Translations under genes and position numbers: made by a program | The notes under the pieces: model-generated | Database searches by the model: none | Told to the model about the DNA's origin: nothing | What the model saw: the letters and a program-made list of their open reading frames with translations, nothing else | In this document: piece by piece, positions 48,660 to 56,847 of the stretch | How positions within the stretch are numbered: position 1 is the first letter of the stretch | Layout: every line of letters begins with the position of its first letter | Source: Clostridia bacterium | GTDB lineage: Bacteria > Bacillota > Clostridia > Oscillospirales > Acutalibacteraceae | Assembly: GCA_017537365.1 (NCBI GenBank) | Contig: JAFYKZ010000014.1 | Span: forward strand, 1 to 62,304 | Length of the DNA: 62,304 bases | Reading direction: 5' to 3'

Positions 48660-49038
48660 CAACTCCTTGTTTTAATAGTGGGTTCGGGCTACTGCCCGAA
48701 TCGAAGCATTTGCGACGAGGCGGACAGCCCGACGCTCTGCTTGCCCCAGACTAAAGTCTGGGAATAGAGAGGCGTATTCAAAAAAAGCCTCAAATTTGCG
48801 TTTATACTCCAATTCGGGTGTTTACCCGTCTTTTTCTTAATCTCGCCACACAGGGCGAGCAACGCTCTCACACGGGCAGAAAAGGGTGAGGGGAACACCT
48901 TTTGTTTTTTGTGACGGAATGACGATAATGACGCAAATAGGAAGATAATCCTAAGCGTCATTCGAAAATCCCAATGTTTTAAAGGCTTTTACAAGACTTT
49001 TAGAACGCTTCAACCATCTCGTCATAACCGTCATATCG
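48660..49038. other. Noncoding region with inverted repeats, candidate origin of transfer
   Basis: About 380 bp upstream of mobC, richer in GC than its flanks. Inverted repeats are TTCGGGC/GCCCGAA (48683-48700), CCCAGACT/AGTCTGGG (48745-48762), CGGGT/ACCCG near 48815 and AAAAGG/CCTTTT near 48878-48903. Position next to mobC and relaxase is the usual place for oriT. A 90-codon minus-strand frame overlaps it but lacks a ribosome binding site and looks accidental. Confidence 0.5.
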
Positions 49039-50016
49039 TCATTGTGGCGTATAAACCAAAAGTAACTCACGCTTTTCGCCTGTACGGTTTTTAACAAATT
49101 CAATCCCGATTTTTTTAAGTTCCTTTTCATAGTTGTTTAGCTTTCTTGTAAGAACATTTCCCTTAACATTAATTTTGATTCTTTCTGCAAGTTCAGATGC
49201 TTGTCCTAAAAATTCGCCATGCTCTTTTAGATATGAAATCACAGCCGATACTACCGAATCGCTTTTCATTGCATCAGATATAGGTGTGTCTCCGCTTATA
49301 AATTCCCATTCGCGAGAATCACTGTTGAATTTTATGTTAAGAATTTTTTCTTCTAAATCACGTCCGCGTATGTAAAGCTTACCTTCATTGCTTTTTTCGT
49401 TAGGGCGAACAAGAACATAACTTCCATCGGCCGCACCTGTCATTCCTGTCGAACCGCTTATTGAAATATGAGGGTCATCGCTCTTTTGTTTTCGGCGGTG
49501 TTGCACCGCAAGAATTGCGATTCCGTTTTTATCCGCGATACTTTTTAATGCACCGATATCTTTGTAATCACCTGCATAGTAATTTGAATCGCCTGTACCG
49601 TCTCGAACCTTTTGCAAGGTATCAATAACAATCAAATTCGTATCAGGATGCTCTGCGAGAAACAAATCTATTTGTTCAAGCAATCCATTAGATAAAGAGT
49701 TCGCCATTATTGCAAAATGAAGATTGTCAGGTGCTTCTTCTGTGATTTCAGAAAGCCGCATTTGCACTCGGTTAAAACTGTCTTCAAGACAAAGATAAAG
49801 CACGGAGCCTTTTTCGGTTTGATAGTTCCAAAACTTTTCGCCTTGTGCAACTTTGAGACACAGAAGAAGCAGTAACCAAGATTTACCCACCTTCGGCATA
49901 CCTGCAAAGATGTGTAGTCCTTGTGGAATAAAATCTTCTGCAATAAACCTTATAGGTGAAAACTCCATTTGCATTAATTCTTTACCGTTAATAGTTCTGA
50001 TTTTTTCTGTTGACAT
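49039..50016 (-). CDS. RepA-like RecA-fold ATPase
   Basis: A 325-residue replicative-helicase-like ATPase of the AAA_25/RepA type. Walker A is GMPKVGKSW at residues 39-47, Walker B NLIVIDTLQKV near 128-138, and QHRRKQKSDD follows as a sensor region. A winged-helix-like tail closes the protein. Such proteins unwind the replication origin in plasmids and mobilizable elements. I set the start at 50016 (AAAGGTGG upstream). It lies just downstream of a 1-kb AT-rich repeat array that could be its binding region. Confidence 0.85.
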   Translation of the reverse strand: MSTEKIRTINGKELMQMEFSPIRFIAEDFIPQGLHIFAGMPKVGKSWLLLLLCLKVAQGEKFWNYQTEKGSVLYLCLEDSFNRVQMRLSEITEEAPDNLHFAIMANSLSNGLLEQIDLFLAEHPDTNLIVIDTLQKVRDGTGDSNYYAGDYKDIGALKSIADKNGIAILAVQHRRKQKSDDPHISISGSTGMTGAADGSYVLVRPNEKSNEGKLYIRGRDLEEKILNIKFNSDSREWEFISGDTPISDAMKSDSVVSAVISYLKEHGEFLGQASELAERIKINVKGNVLTRKLNNYEKELKKIGIEFVKNRTGEKRELLLVYTPQ

Positions 50017-50085
50017 ACTCTCACCACCTTTCAAATAAAATTTAATTTTCATGAATTGTGAAAACAGAAAAGTTATAAAGTTTTA

Positions 50086-51120
50086 TTTACCCCTCCCACT
50101 TTCTATTCCACAATTTTTCAAAATTTTACAACCACTTTTCAAAATTATTTACAAATAATTCACTTTTGCCCTATATGTCTTATAAGGACTAAATCTGGAT
50201 TTTAACAGCCCTGTTTTTCAAAAATTCACAAAAAGTTTTTAAATACCCCCTCACTTTTTAAGCCAAAAAACAGGCTAAGCTATGCATTTAAAAAACAAAC
50301 ATTTACATTTTATTCACAAAAAATCCCCTCATAATATTTGCCGTCAAACAATCGGTTTCACAACCAAGTATTTAAAAAGTTTATAAAAATTTCAAATTTA
50401 GTGCACTGGTTAATCTATTATCTTTGTAGCTAATTTATTTACCCCTCTACTTATGTAATGCCACACTTTTTAAAATATTTATAACCTCTGCATCTTATAG
50501 GTACTAAATCACCGTTTTAACAACCCGCTTTTTTGAAATTCATAAACTTTTAATTACCCCTCCACCTATCTTTTCCACAATTTTTAAAAATTTTATAACC
50601 GATTTTTTAAAACTTTTACAGAAAGTTCATTTTCACCTCACATGTCTTATAAGGACTAAATTGCAATTTTAACAAGCCAAATTTTCAAAAATTTACAAAA
50701 TGTTTTTAAATACCCTCCTCACATTCTTTTCCATAATTTTTTTGAATTTTATAACACCTACATTTCTTATAGGCGATTTTTTTGAAGGGTGAGCAATTTT
50801 TTTATTGAAAATTCAAAGATTGTTTACAAAATCATTCTTGAAACAATATTACTTCAAAGAGTTCTTTCACTTTATTTGCCGTTAAAAAAAGTTTCACAAC
50901 CATATATCTGAAAAATTTATAAAATATTTAAACTTTCTAGGTTTTTTCATTACCCCTCTACCTATCTAATGCAACAATTTTTAGGAATTTTACAACCACT
51001 TTTAAAAAACATTTACAAATAATTCATTTTTACCCTATACTTATACAAGGTAAAAAAATATTGATTTAACAACCTATTTTTATCTTTACATATCTTATAG
51101 GCGTTTTTTTCGCGGTTTGA
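50086..51120. repeat. AT-rich array of degenerate long repeats, candidate replication origin
   Basis: No gene was found in about 1.1 kb. Units that begin with TTACCCCTCYACYTAT followed by CCACAATTTTTNAAAATTTT and TAYAACC start near 50086, 50438, 50552 and 50949. Shorter versions lie at 50241 and 50708. Within them ATGTCTTATAAGGACTAAAT is identical at 50175-50194 and 50642-50661, with shorter TCTTATAGG forms at 50493, 50765 and 51092. A second motif, TTTGCCGT followed by TTTCACAACCA, occurs near 50339 and 50876. Position directly upstream of the RepA-like gene suggests iterons or another cis-acting replication region. Confidence 0.6.
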
Positions 51121-51157
51121 GCGAATTAAATACTAAAAATTTAAAATTTGTTTACAA

Positions 51158-51208
51158 AAAAACACCCGCAAACTATTGGGCAATCCCTGATAGTTTGCGG
51201 GTGTTTTT
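51158..51208 (-). terminator. Long hairpin terminator after the DUF6809-like gene
   Basis: Perfect 19-bp arms: AAAAACACCCGCAAACTAT (51158-51176) and its reverse complement (51190-51208), flanked by A and T runs, so it works on either strand. Confidence 0.9.
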
Positions 51209-51224
51209 TATTATTGCTTCGTTT

Positions 51225-51509
51225 TTAAATATTTTCTACATTTTCCAATCCTTGCATAACCTCCACCATTATTCGAGTAGCAAGAATGAATCCGTAACTG
51301 AATGCTTCACGCTCAGTAATACTGTTGAGCTCACTTTGACTGTCCTTAAACTTTTCAAAGGTTTCTTTCTGCTTCTCTGTAAGCCCCGAATTGAGTTCTT
51401 CTTCGTTTTTGCAGATCAGCTTGACGAGCTTATCCACTCTCGTCCCTTGTTTAATATACCTTTCGTGCGGACTTATGTTTCCATAATATAAATCTTCAAG
51501 TGTTGTCAT
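51225..51509 (-). CDS. DUF6809-like small protein
   Basis: A 94-residue protein resembling the DUF6809 family of small helical proteins found in mobile elements of Clostridia (LEDLYYGNISPHERYIKQG and TEREAFSYGFILATRIMVEVMQGL). Its role is unknown. The ATG overlaps the stop codon of the 29-codon frame upstream (ATGA), and GGGGAGG within that frame serves as its ribosome binding site, so its translation is probably coupled to it. Confidence 0.8.
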   Translation of the reverse strand: MTTLEDLYYGNISPHERYIKQGTRVDKLVKLICKNEEELNSGLTEKQKETFEKFKDSQSELNSITEREAFSYGFILATRIMVEVMQGLENVENI

Positions 51510-51595
51510 TTTCGCACCTCCCCATAAGAGAAGAGCGGCTCCACACCAATCGGTGCGAAGCCGCTCTTTTTGATTGTATTCACTTTTCGTGACAT
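51506..51595 (-). CDS. 29-residue small protein or leader peptide coupled to the DUF6809-like gene
   Basis: An ATG at 51595 is preceded by a near-perfect AAAGGAGGTG site and opens a 29-codon frame, MSRKVNTIKKSGF... ending GEVRK, whose TGA overlaps the next gene's ATG. The messenger region also forms a 9-bp stem (AGAGCGGCT/AGCCGCTCT) inside the frame. It could be a real microprotein or a leader that controls the downstream gene. The peptide is hydrophilic and basic, with no membrane segment. Confidence 0.65.
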   Translation of the reverse strand: MSRKVNTIKKSGFAPIGVEPLFSYGEVRK

Positions 51596-51670
51596 ATCAG
51601 CACCTCCTTTGCAGTACAAACATATACCACAAAGGTTTCACGAAGTCCAGAGATTTTTCAATATAAAAGC

Positions 51671-51698
51671 AAAAGCGCCGCATTTCTACGACGCTTTT
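51671..51698 (-). terminator. Terminator of the radical SAM/GHKL/HerA operon
   Basis: On the minus strand AAAAGCGTCG pairs with CGGCGCTTTT (one G-T pair) around an 8-nt loop and is followed by a T-rich tail. It lies four bases after the radical SAM stop codon. Confidence 0.8.
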
Positions 51699-51701
51699 AA
51701 A

Positions 51702-53570
51702 TTATTTTTCAGCCGGTTTTAATACCTTTTCTGCATCTTCACGTTTGATAGTGTAATACTGCAAAACTTTAAGGACATTTTTATTCTTTGTTTTCGATTC
51801 TATATCATGGAAATCATTCTGCTCAATTATAGGATTAATAATGGATTTTTCTTCATCGCTTAGCGCAGAATATGCATTCCACCATTCTTGGGTCAACCCT
51901 ATTTCCTCGAAATAGAATCTATAAATTATCATTGCCTCTGGCATATAAAGGAGCTTAAAAAACTCTTCTTCGTTTTCTCCAAAAGCTTTACAGAAAAAAG
52001 TATATCCTTTCCCAACTTTTCCTTTTGTAGAATTAAGAATAGCCTGTATTGTACGAATGAACTTTCTGTTCCAATGCTTTCCGATATAATCTCTGTTGCT
52101 AAAATAATCAGGATCTTCTATGGGATGATATTTCATCGGGAATGAATAAATACTTGCGTCCAATTCTTCGCATAAATCTACATTTAATTTTAATCGCATA
52201 TATAATTCTACTGGTTTATCTTCGAAATTATACAAAATATAATTGGAAAGATTTTTATGCCCATTCCTTACTGCTATGCGAACGGCATTTTCATATTTTT
52301 CATGAAGACTCCAATGGTCAAATGCGATTCTGACAGGCCTTATTGGAACTTCTGCCAACATAGCCATATTTTTATCTGTTATTAATCGCGAATCAATACC
52401 CTGATTAAAATCAATATATCGTTTTTTCGGTTTGCTTGAATAAAAGGTTTCAAAGAAAGGGCGCACAAACTCATAAGTGTCCAAAATAGCTTTCTTAGTG
52501 GCAGTATATTCCTCCAAGAGATAATTATCTTTTAAAAGATCATAAAGCTCTTGAACTTTATCAGGCCCCATTTTATCGATAAGTTTGCGGAACTGTTTCA
52601 CGCAGGACTTAATATAACCCTTATCATTTTGCCCTGTTCTTAAATTCTGAATGGCAATTTCATATAAATTAGGAGCTATATATGTTGAGTAGTTTGAAAA
52701 CCCTGCACTTTTAATATCCTCAATAATTTCATCGAATTTACAGGAGGCCAAAACATTGTTATCAAGTAGGAGCAAATCTCTTTTTGCTCCGTATTTTTCC
52801 TCGGCAATTTTGACTTGCTCTGATATAGGTAAAAAAGCTTTATATGTGGGTTCAAGCTTTGGAACAGCACAAAACTTGCATTTGTTTACACAACCACGAG
52901 TCATATATGCATAGTATGCGTTAGATGCTGGATACTCGTAATCAACTTCTTCTAAAATTGAATAATCTAACGGAAGAGTATCTATGACCATATCGTTATC
53001 ATCGTCTAATTCTCCCGGAGTATGTAAAGTCCCCACATGGGGTTTAATTCCCGTAGCGGCTTCAACTCTATCAGAAAGAATAGAAGCCATTACACCGCCA
53101 ACCATTACGCCATCGGGAGTTTTACAGAGTTGCTTAGCAAAATTGATGGTCTCAATTGTTATATCCCAATAAAATGTAAATAGTGTTGTTATACCCACAC
53201 GATCATATTTGCGAAATTCTGGCTTGAAATAATCTTTGTTATAATAAAAACGTCGATAATAACGGAATAATTCGGTGATAATTGGATTATCACCGTATCC
53301 TGGTACGCCTTCTAACGAAGAAACCTGTCCTTTTTTTAAATATAAGCATATCTGTGGCTTATACAATTCCCAAAAAACCGTATCATCATTGGCATACAAT
53401 TGAACTTTCAAAAGTTCAAAAGTATCGTCTAAAACTAACTCTTGGAGATTTCCTTTAAAGAAGGTTACGTGATCTCCTAAATTTTTGTAATATGTAGATA
53501 TTTTCATTAACCCCATTGGTGGATATTTATTTTTATAATTTGGTTCCACCAAAAGTATCTGTCGATTCAT
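51702..53570 (-). CDS. Radical SAM protein, last gene of the candidate defence operon
   Basis: A 622-residue enzyme. The N-terminal 200 residues resemble the B12-binding-like domain of class B radical SAM enzymes (QILLVEPNYKNKYPPMGLMKISTYYK). The cluster motif is TRGCVNKCKFCAV (CxxxCxxC) near residue 229, and IDFNQGIDSRLITDKNMAML follows in the barrel. It should bind a [4Fe-4S] cluster and cleave S-adenosylmethionine. The product is unknown: a modified base, nucleotide or protein residue are all possible. Its ATG overlaps the GHKL gene's stop by four bases, so the two proteins are made together. Whether it binds cobalamin is uncertain, because no classical DxHxxG motif is seen. Confidence 0.85.
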   Translation of the reverse strand: MNRQILLVEPNYKNKYPPMGLMKISTYYKNLGDHVTFFKGNLQELVLDDTFELLKVQLYANDDTVFWELYKPQICLYLKKGQVSSLEGVPGYGDNPIITELFRYYRRFYYNKDYFKPEFRKYDRVGITTLFTFYWDITIETINFAKQLCKTPDGVMVGGVMASILSDRVEAATGIKPHVGTLHTPGELDDDNDMVIDTLPLDYSILEEVDYEYPASNAYYAYMTRGCVNKCKFCAVPKLEPTYKAFLPISEQVKIAEEKYGAKRDLLLLDNNVLASCKFDEIIEDIKSAGFSNYSTYIAPNLYEIAIQNLRTGQNDKGYIKSCVKQFRKLIDKMGPDKVQELYDLLKDNYLLEEYTATKKAILDTYEFVRPFFETFYSSKPKKRYIDFNQGIDSRLITDKNMAMLAEVPIRPVRIAFDHWSLHEKYENAVRIAVRNGHKNLSNYILYNFEDKPVELYMRLKLNVDLCEELDASIYSFPMKYHPIEDPDYFSNRDYIGKHWNRKFIRTIQAILNSTKGKVGKGYTFFCKAFGENEEEFFKLLYMPEAMIIYRFYFEEIGLTQEWWNAYSALSDEEKSIINPIIEQNDFHDIESKTKNKNVLKVLQYYTIKREDAEKVLKPAEK

Positions 53571-55132
53571 TTGCTCAGTTCTTCCTGTATTTTATTTATG
53601 ACCATAGTAGCCATATCTTTAGGCAAAATGGCATTAAGAATGCCATAAATGCGGCTAATTAGTTTTTGCTCTTTTTTGTTATATTTTGAGAGAGATTGAG
53701 ATAAATACTGTTTGTTTTTATTTTCAGCAGGTTGAGGTTTTTCGTCCTTACTTGGCTTCTTTTCGTCAGGAACAGTATAGTCGGTGCGTAGTGCAGTATA
53801 TACTTTAGATAAAACATCGTCATCTTTTTCTTTTGATGTGCGAGTTTCGAGAAGACGAGCAGCTTTTTCGGCAGCTCTTTTTTTATCTTCTATTACTGTT
53901 GCAGCTTTCTTTTTATCCTCAGCATCGAGAAATGCACCTTTAGCCAACTTCTCATCATATTCTGTTTGAGAAACCTCTAAGTCAATTTGCTTTTGCAAAG
54001 CTTTCTTAAAGTCGTTTGCATAATGATATATCTTTTTAAAACGATCATGAAACAAGGGACGTAATTGACGCTCAAATTCGCGGCACGTAGTATTTAAATT
54101 AAAGTAATCACGTCTTGCGTTGGGTATTAAATCTGAATTCACAGCAAACACCTCTCCTACAAAATACAAGCATCCTCTTGTTTCATCATAGAAGTTGTGG
54201 GCTGAAAATGTGTTTTCATTACCTATTTGTATATTTTCTTTTCTTAGTCTAATACCTCGCATAGGATTAATATCTGGAATTTGTTTTTCAAATTTGCTGA
54301 TACCATACCACATCCATGCGAGAATTTTTCCACTATTGTCAGTGAAAATTTCAAAGGCGATATCAATAATCGAATCATAGGTTTGTTTTGAATTATTTTT
54401 AGGTTCATATAAATTGCTTGTATATGGTTTGAAAAGTCTTTCGCCATTTACAAAAACCTGATACTCATCTATAACAAAACCGTTTTTGCGTGCAAACTCA
54501 GCAATTTTGTTTTTATACATAAACCCAACCGCATAAGGAATTGGAGCTACTGCCCTCAAATAATCCTTTACACTGTTTACATCTAATATATCTAAAGATG
54601 TTTCGTCTACACCAAGCAACTCAACTTTGAAAAAATGATCATCAACAGAACAAGTATATTGTGTATACTCTGTTACCATATCCACCAAATCGGCAGCAGA
54701 CGGGTTTCTATTAGCATCAACAAGAATTTCTCGTACTTCTTTTGCATCCCAAGTACATACAGAAACAATGTTTTCTCCTTGAACGGAACAAGAAAAACGC
54801 AATTTATCACAGGATGAAATTCCACCTAATCGTCCGATTCCTCTAAACCCTTTTTCTTCTCCGCGATCCTTTTCGGAATCTGCAATACTACTCATTATCT
54901 TCTTAAATTTAGCACTTTTGATTCCAAGACCATTATCACATACTGTTACTGTTCTGTTTTTTCCATCAATCTCAATATCGATACGAGCTTGTTCAGCAGT
55001 TATAATGTTTTGAGAAATCGCTTTATCAATGGAATCGGCAGAATTTTGAATATATTCTCGATAAATTATGCGCAAATCCTCATACATAGCGGTTGTTAAA
55101 TTTTCAATTGCATTTTTGCCTATAAATGCCAT
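53567..55132 (-). CDS. Hsp90-like GHKL ATPase
   Basis: A 521-residue protein with an N-terminal Bergerat ATP-binding fold of the Hsp90/MORC kind. Motif I is REYIQNSADSID (Glu26, Asn30, Asp33), motif II CDNGLGI (Asp66) and the glycine lid GEEKGFRGIGRLGG (residues 91-104). A second transducer-like domain follows to about residue 390. The C-terminal third is highly charged coiled coil and linker (about 395-480), with a short helical end. Such ATPases close on a client or on DNA when ATP binds. I set the start at 55132 (AAGGAAG upstream) because the longer frame runs into the HerA gene. It lies 13 bp after HerA and overlaps the radical SAM gene. Confidence 0.85.
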   Translation of the reverse strand: MAFIGKNAIENLTTAMYEDLRIIYREYIQNSADSIDKAISQNIITAEQARIDIEIDGKNRTVTVCDNGLGIKSAKFKKIMSSIADSEKDRGEEKGFRGIGRLGGISSCDKLRFSCSVQGENIVSVCTWDAKEVREILVDANRNPSAADLVDMVTEYTQYTCSVDDHFFKVELLGVDETSLDILDVNSVKDYLRAVAPIPYAVGFMYKNKIAEFARKNGFVIDEYQVFVNGERLFKPYTSNLYEPKNNSKQTYDSIIDIAFEIFTDNSGKILAWMWYGISKFEKQIPDINPMRGIRLRKENIQIGNENTFSAHNFYDETRGCLYFVGEVFAVNSDLIPNARRDYFNLNTTCREFERQLRPLFHDRFKKIYHYANDFKKALQKQIDLEVSQTEYDEKLAKGAFLDAEDKKKAATVIEDKKRAAEKAARLLETRTSKEKDDDVLSKVYTALRTDYTVPDEKKPSKDEKPQPAENKNKQYLSQSLSKYNKKEQKLISRIYGILNAILPKDMATMVINKIQEELSK

Positions 55133-55145
55133 AGTATATACTTCC

Positions 55146-56828
55146 TTATTTTGTTTTAAATTGTTTGTAAATCGGTTTTGGGAATTTGATGTTGAGGAGT
55201 GAACTGAAAACAGGATTCTGAACAATATATTCACCCTGTTTTAATCTCGACATCATGCTCTTATAAACCGACGGAATGAAACTGTAATCTTTCTGTGCTA
55301 TTTCAATAGCGTTTGTTCTACCATAAGCAAAAGTTGAACAGTTGCCTGTAACACGGGGATGAATAGCACTTTTAAACTGTTCTGCCGCAAAAAGGACAAC
55401 ACCTAATGAACGACCACGTTCTGCAATATCAAGAACTTGTCTTAAAATAGGTGAAGATTTGGGCGTATCTTTTGAGGCATATTTGTTTAATTCATCGATA
55501 AATACAACAATCTTTGATGGCGGAGTATAATCATCATCAAAGCCTTTTTCTTGTTGTAAATCATAAATTGCACGAATAGCATCACCGAACACAAAGCACT
55601 GCATATCATCATTCAATTTAGCTATATCAATGACATGTACTTCATTCTTTTTAATACGTTTTAAAGAGTCAGAAATCCGTGTGTCGCGATCTTCATTTTT
55701 TATATTACTAAAGATTTCGTTGCGGTAAATTGATTTTTTAACAATACGTTCGAATTTTCTCCAACTTAAAACACTAATCTCTTTATCTCCTGAAGCTCCG
55801 GCTTTTCCACATTCGTTGACTTCTTTTAAAAATTCTTGCCAGTCATCCAATCCACCAAAATTGCCTCTGTTTTGAATGACATAGTTCAAGATAGAATCCA
55901 TTGTCATAGTAGGGTCATCAAGACTTGCAAACATTAAATCAAGGTTCTGTTTGTCTTGCTTATATTCATATTTATACATGTGAGCCCTACCTTGAGATAT
56001 GTTGTGTTCAACAGCTGATGGTTCTAAATATGTATTCCAAGAATTTTTAGTAGAATAGGGATAATAATAATGAACATTTTGGAATGGCTTGGTTGTCATT
56101 CCAAGTTCTTTATATAAAGCATAAGTTTCTTCTTTTTCAGATTCATTATTGAACTCGTTTGGTTCATCTATAGCAAGAAGATCCTTGCCTTTAACATTAA
56201 AGATAACAAAAGCAACATCTTCATCGTCGTCGGGTTCTACGGCATTTAAGCATTTATCTTGAATACCTTTTAACAAGAACATTGCATATGAAGTTTTGGC
56301 TGCTAAGCCAGATATACCAGAGATATTTAAATGAGCACCTTCAGGACCGATTAAATATCGAGAATCTACATTTACACAAAGTTTAACACGTTCGCTTTCT
56401 TCAGCTCCTTGGTACATTTCCAAGTATCCACATGGAACGGGGTTTTTTATTGTCGATAATCCTAAGGCATCTGAAACTTCTGATTTTTCAGCTATGTATA
56501 CCCCTTCACCATTAAGAACGGGAATATATACATTTTTTGAATTTCCTATAATTCGAGCTTTAACATAGTTCATGCCTATCCTATGTGTAATTGGGTGGGA
56601 ATCAACATCACCAAAATCGTTAGAAATATAGTCCGAAAGAAAATTGGCAGTATCGGTAATATGGGAAATTTCCTCAATAACACCATAAGTAACACTTTCA
56701 CCGACATGATTCACCTTGACAACATCGAACGGATTTAACATCAATTCCGGTTTTGTCCAAAAATAAAATTCTTCCATTGTTGATGGATTCTTTTCAGTTG
56801 CTAATATTTTACCTATAATTTTTCCCAT
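55146..56828 (-). CDS. HerA/FtsK-superfamily ATPase with HAS-barrel
   Basis: A 560-residue DNA-translocase-like ATPase of the HerA family. The N-terminal HAS-barrel segment (MLNPFDVVKVNHVGESVTYG) comes first. The P-loop region reads NISGISGLAAKTSY near residue 178: G-x-x-G is followed by three residues and then K-T, one more than in the classical GxxxxGK[ST]. Walker B is IVVFIDELNKYA near 438, and FAAEQFKSAIHPRVTGNCSTFAYGR is the usual HerA sensor/arginine-finger stretch. HerA hexamers pump DNA into a partner nuclease such as NurA, and a NurA-like gene lies 19 bp upstream in the same operon. GAGGAA precedes the ATG. Confidence 0.88.
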   Translation of the reverse strand: MGKIIGKILATEKNPSTMEEFYFWTKPELMLNPFDVVKVNHVGESVTYGVIEEISHITDTANFLSDYISNDFGDVDSHPITHRIGMNYVKARIIGNSKNVYIPVLNGEGVYIAEKSEVSDALGLSTIKNPVPCGYLEMYQGAEESERVKLCVNVDSRYLIGPEGAHLNISGISGLAAKTSYAMFLLKGIQDKCLNAVEPDDDEDVAFVIFNVKGKDLLAIDEPNEFNNESEKEETYALYKELGMTTKPFQNVHYYYPYSTKNSWNTYLEPSAVEHNISQGRAHMYKYEYKQDKQNLDLMFASLDDPTMTMDSILNYVIQNRGNFGGLDDWQEFLKEVNECGKAGASGDKEISVLSWRKFERIVKKSIYRNEIFSNIKNEDRDTRISDSLKRIKKNEVHVIDIAKLNDDMQCFVFGDAIRAIYDLQQEKGFDDDYTPPSKIVVFIDELNKYASKDTPKSSPILRQVLDIAERGRSLGVVLFAAEQFKSAIHPRVTGNCSTFAYGRTNAIEIAQKDYSFIPSVYKSMMSRLKQGEYIVQNPVFSSLLNIKFPKPIYKQFKTK

Positions 56829-56847
56829 AATAATTTCCTCTCCAAAC

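Noticed and set aside
48689-48961. A 90-codon minus-strand frame upstream of mobC.
   Set aside because: It covers the inverted repeats of the candidate oriT, has no ribosome binding site and has a composition unlike neighbouring proteins.
51117-51491. A 124-codon plus-strand frame opposite the DUF6809-like gene.
   Set aside because: It crosses a long terminator hairpin and is antisense to a better supported gene.
51532-51567. Hairpin AGAGCGGCT/AGCCGCTCT with a T-run on the plus strand, at first taken as a terminator.
   Set aside because: It lies inside the 29-codon frame on the minus strand, and no plus-strand gene ends before it.
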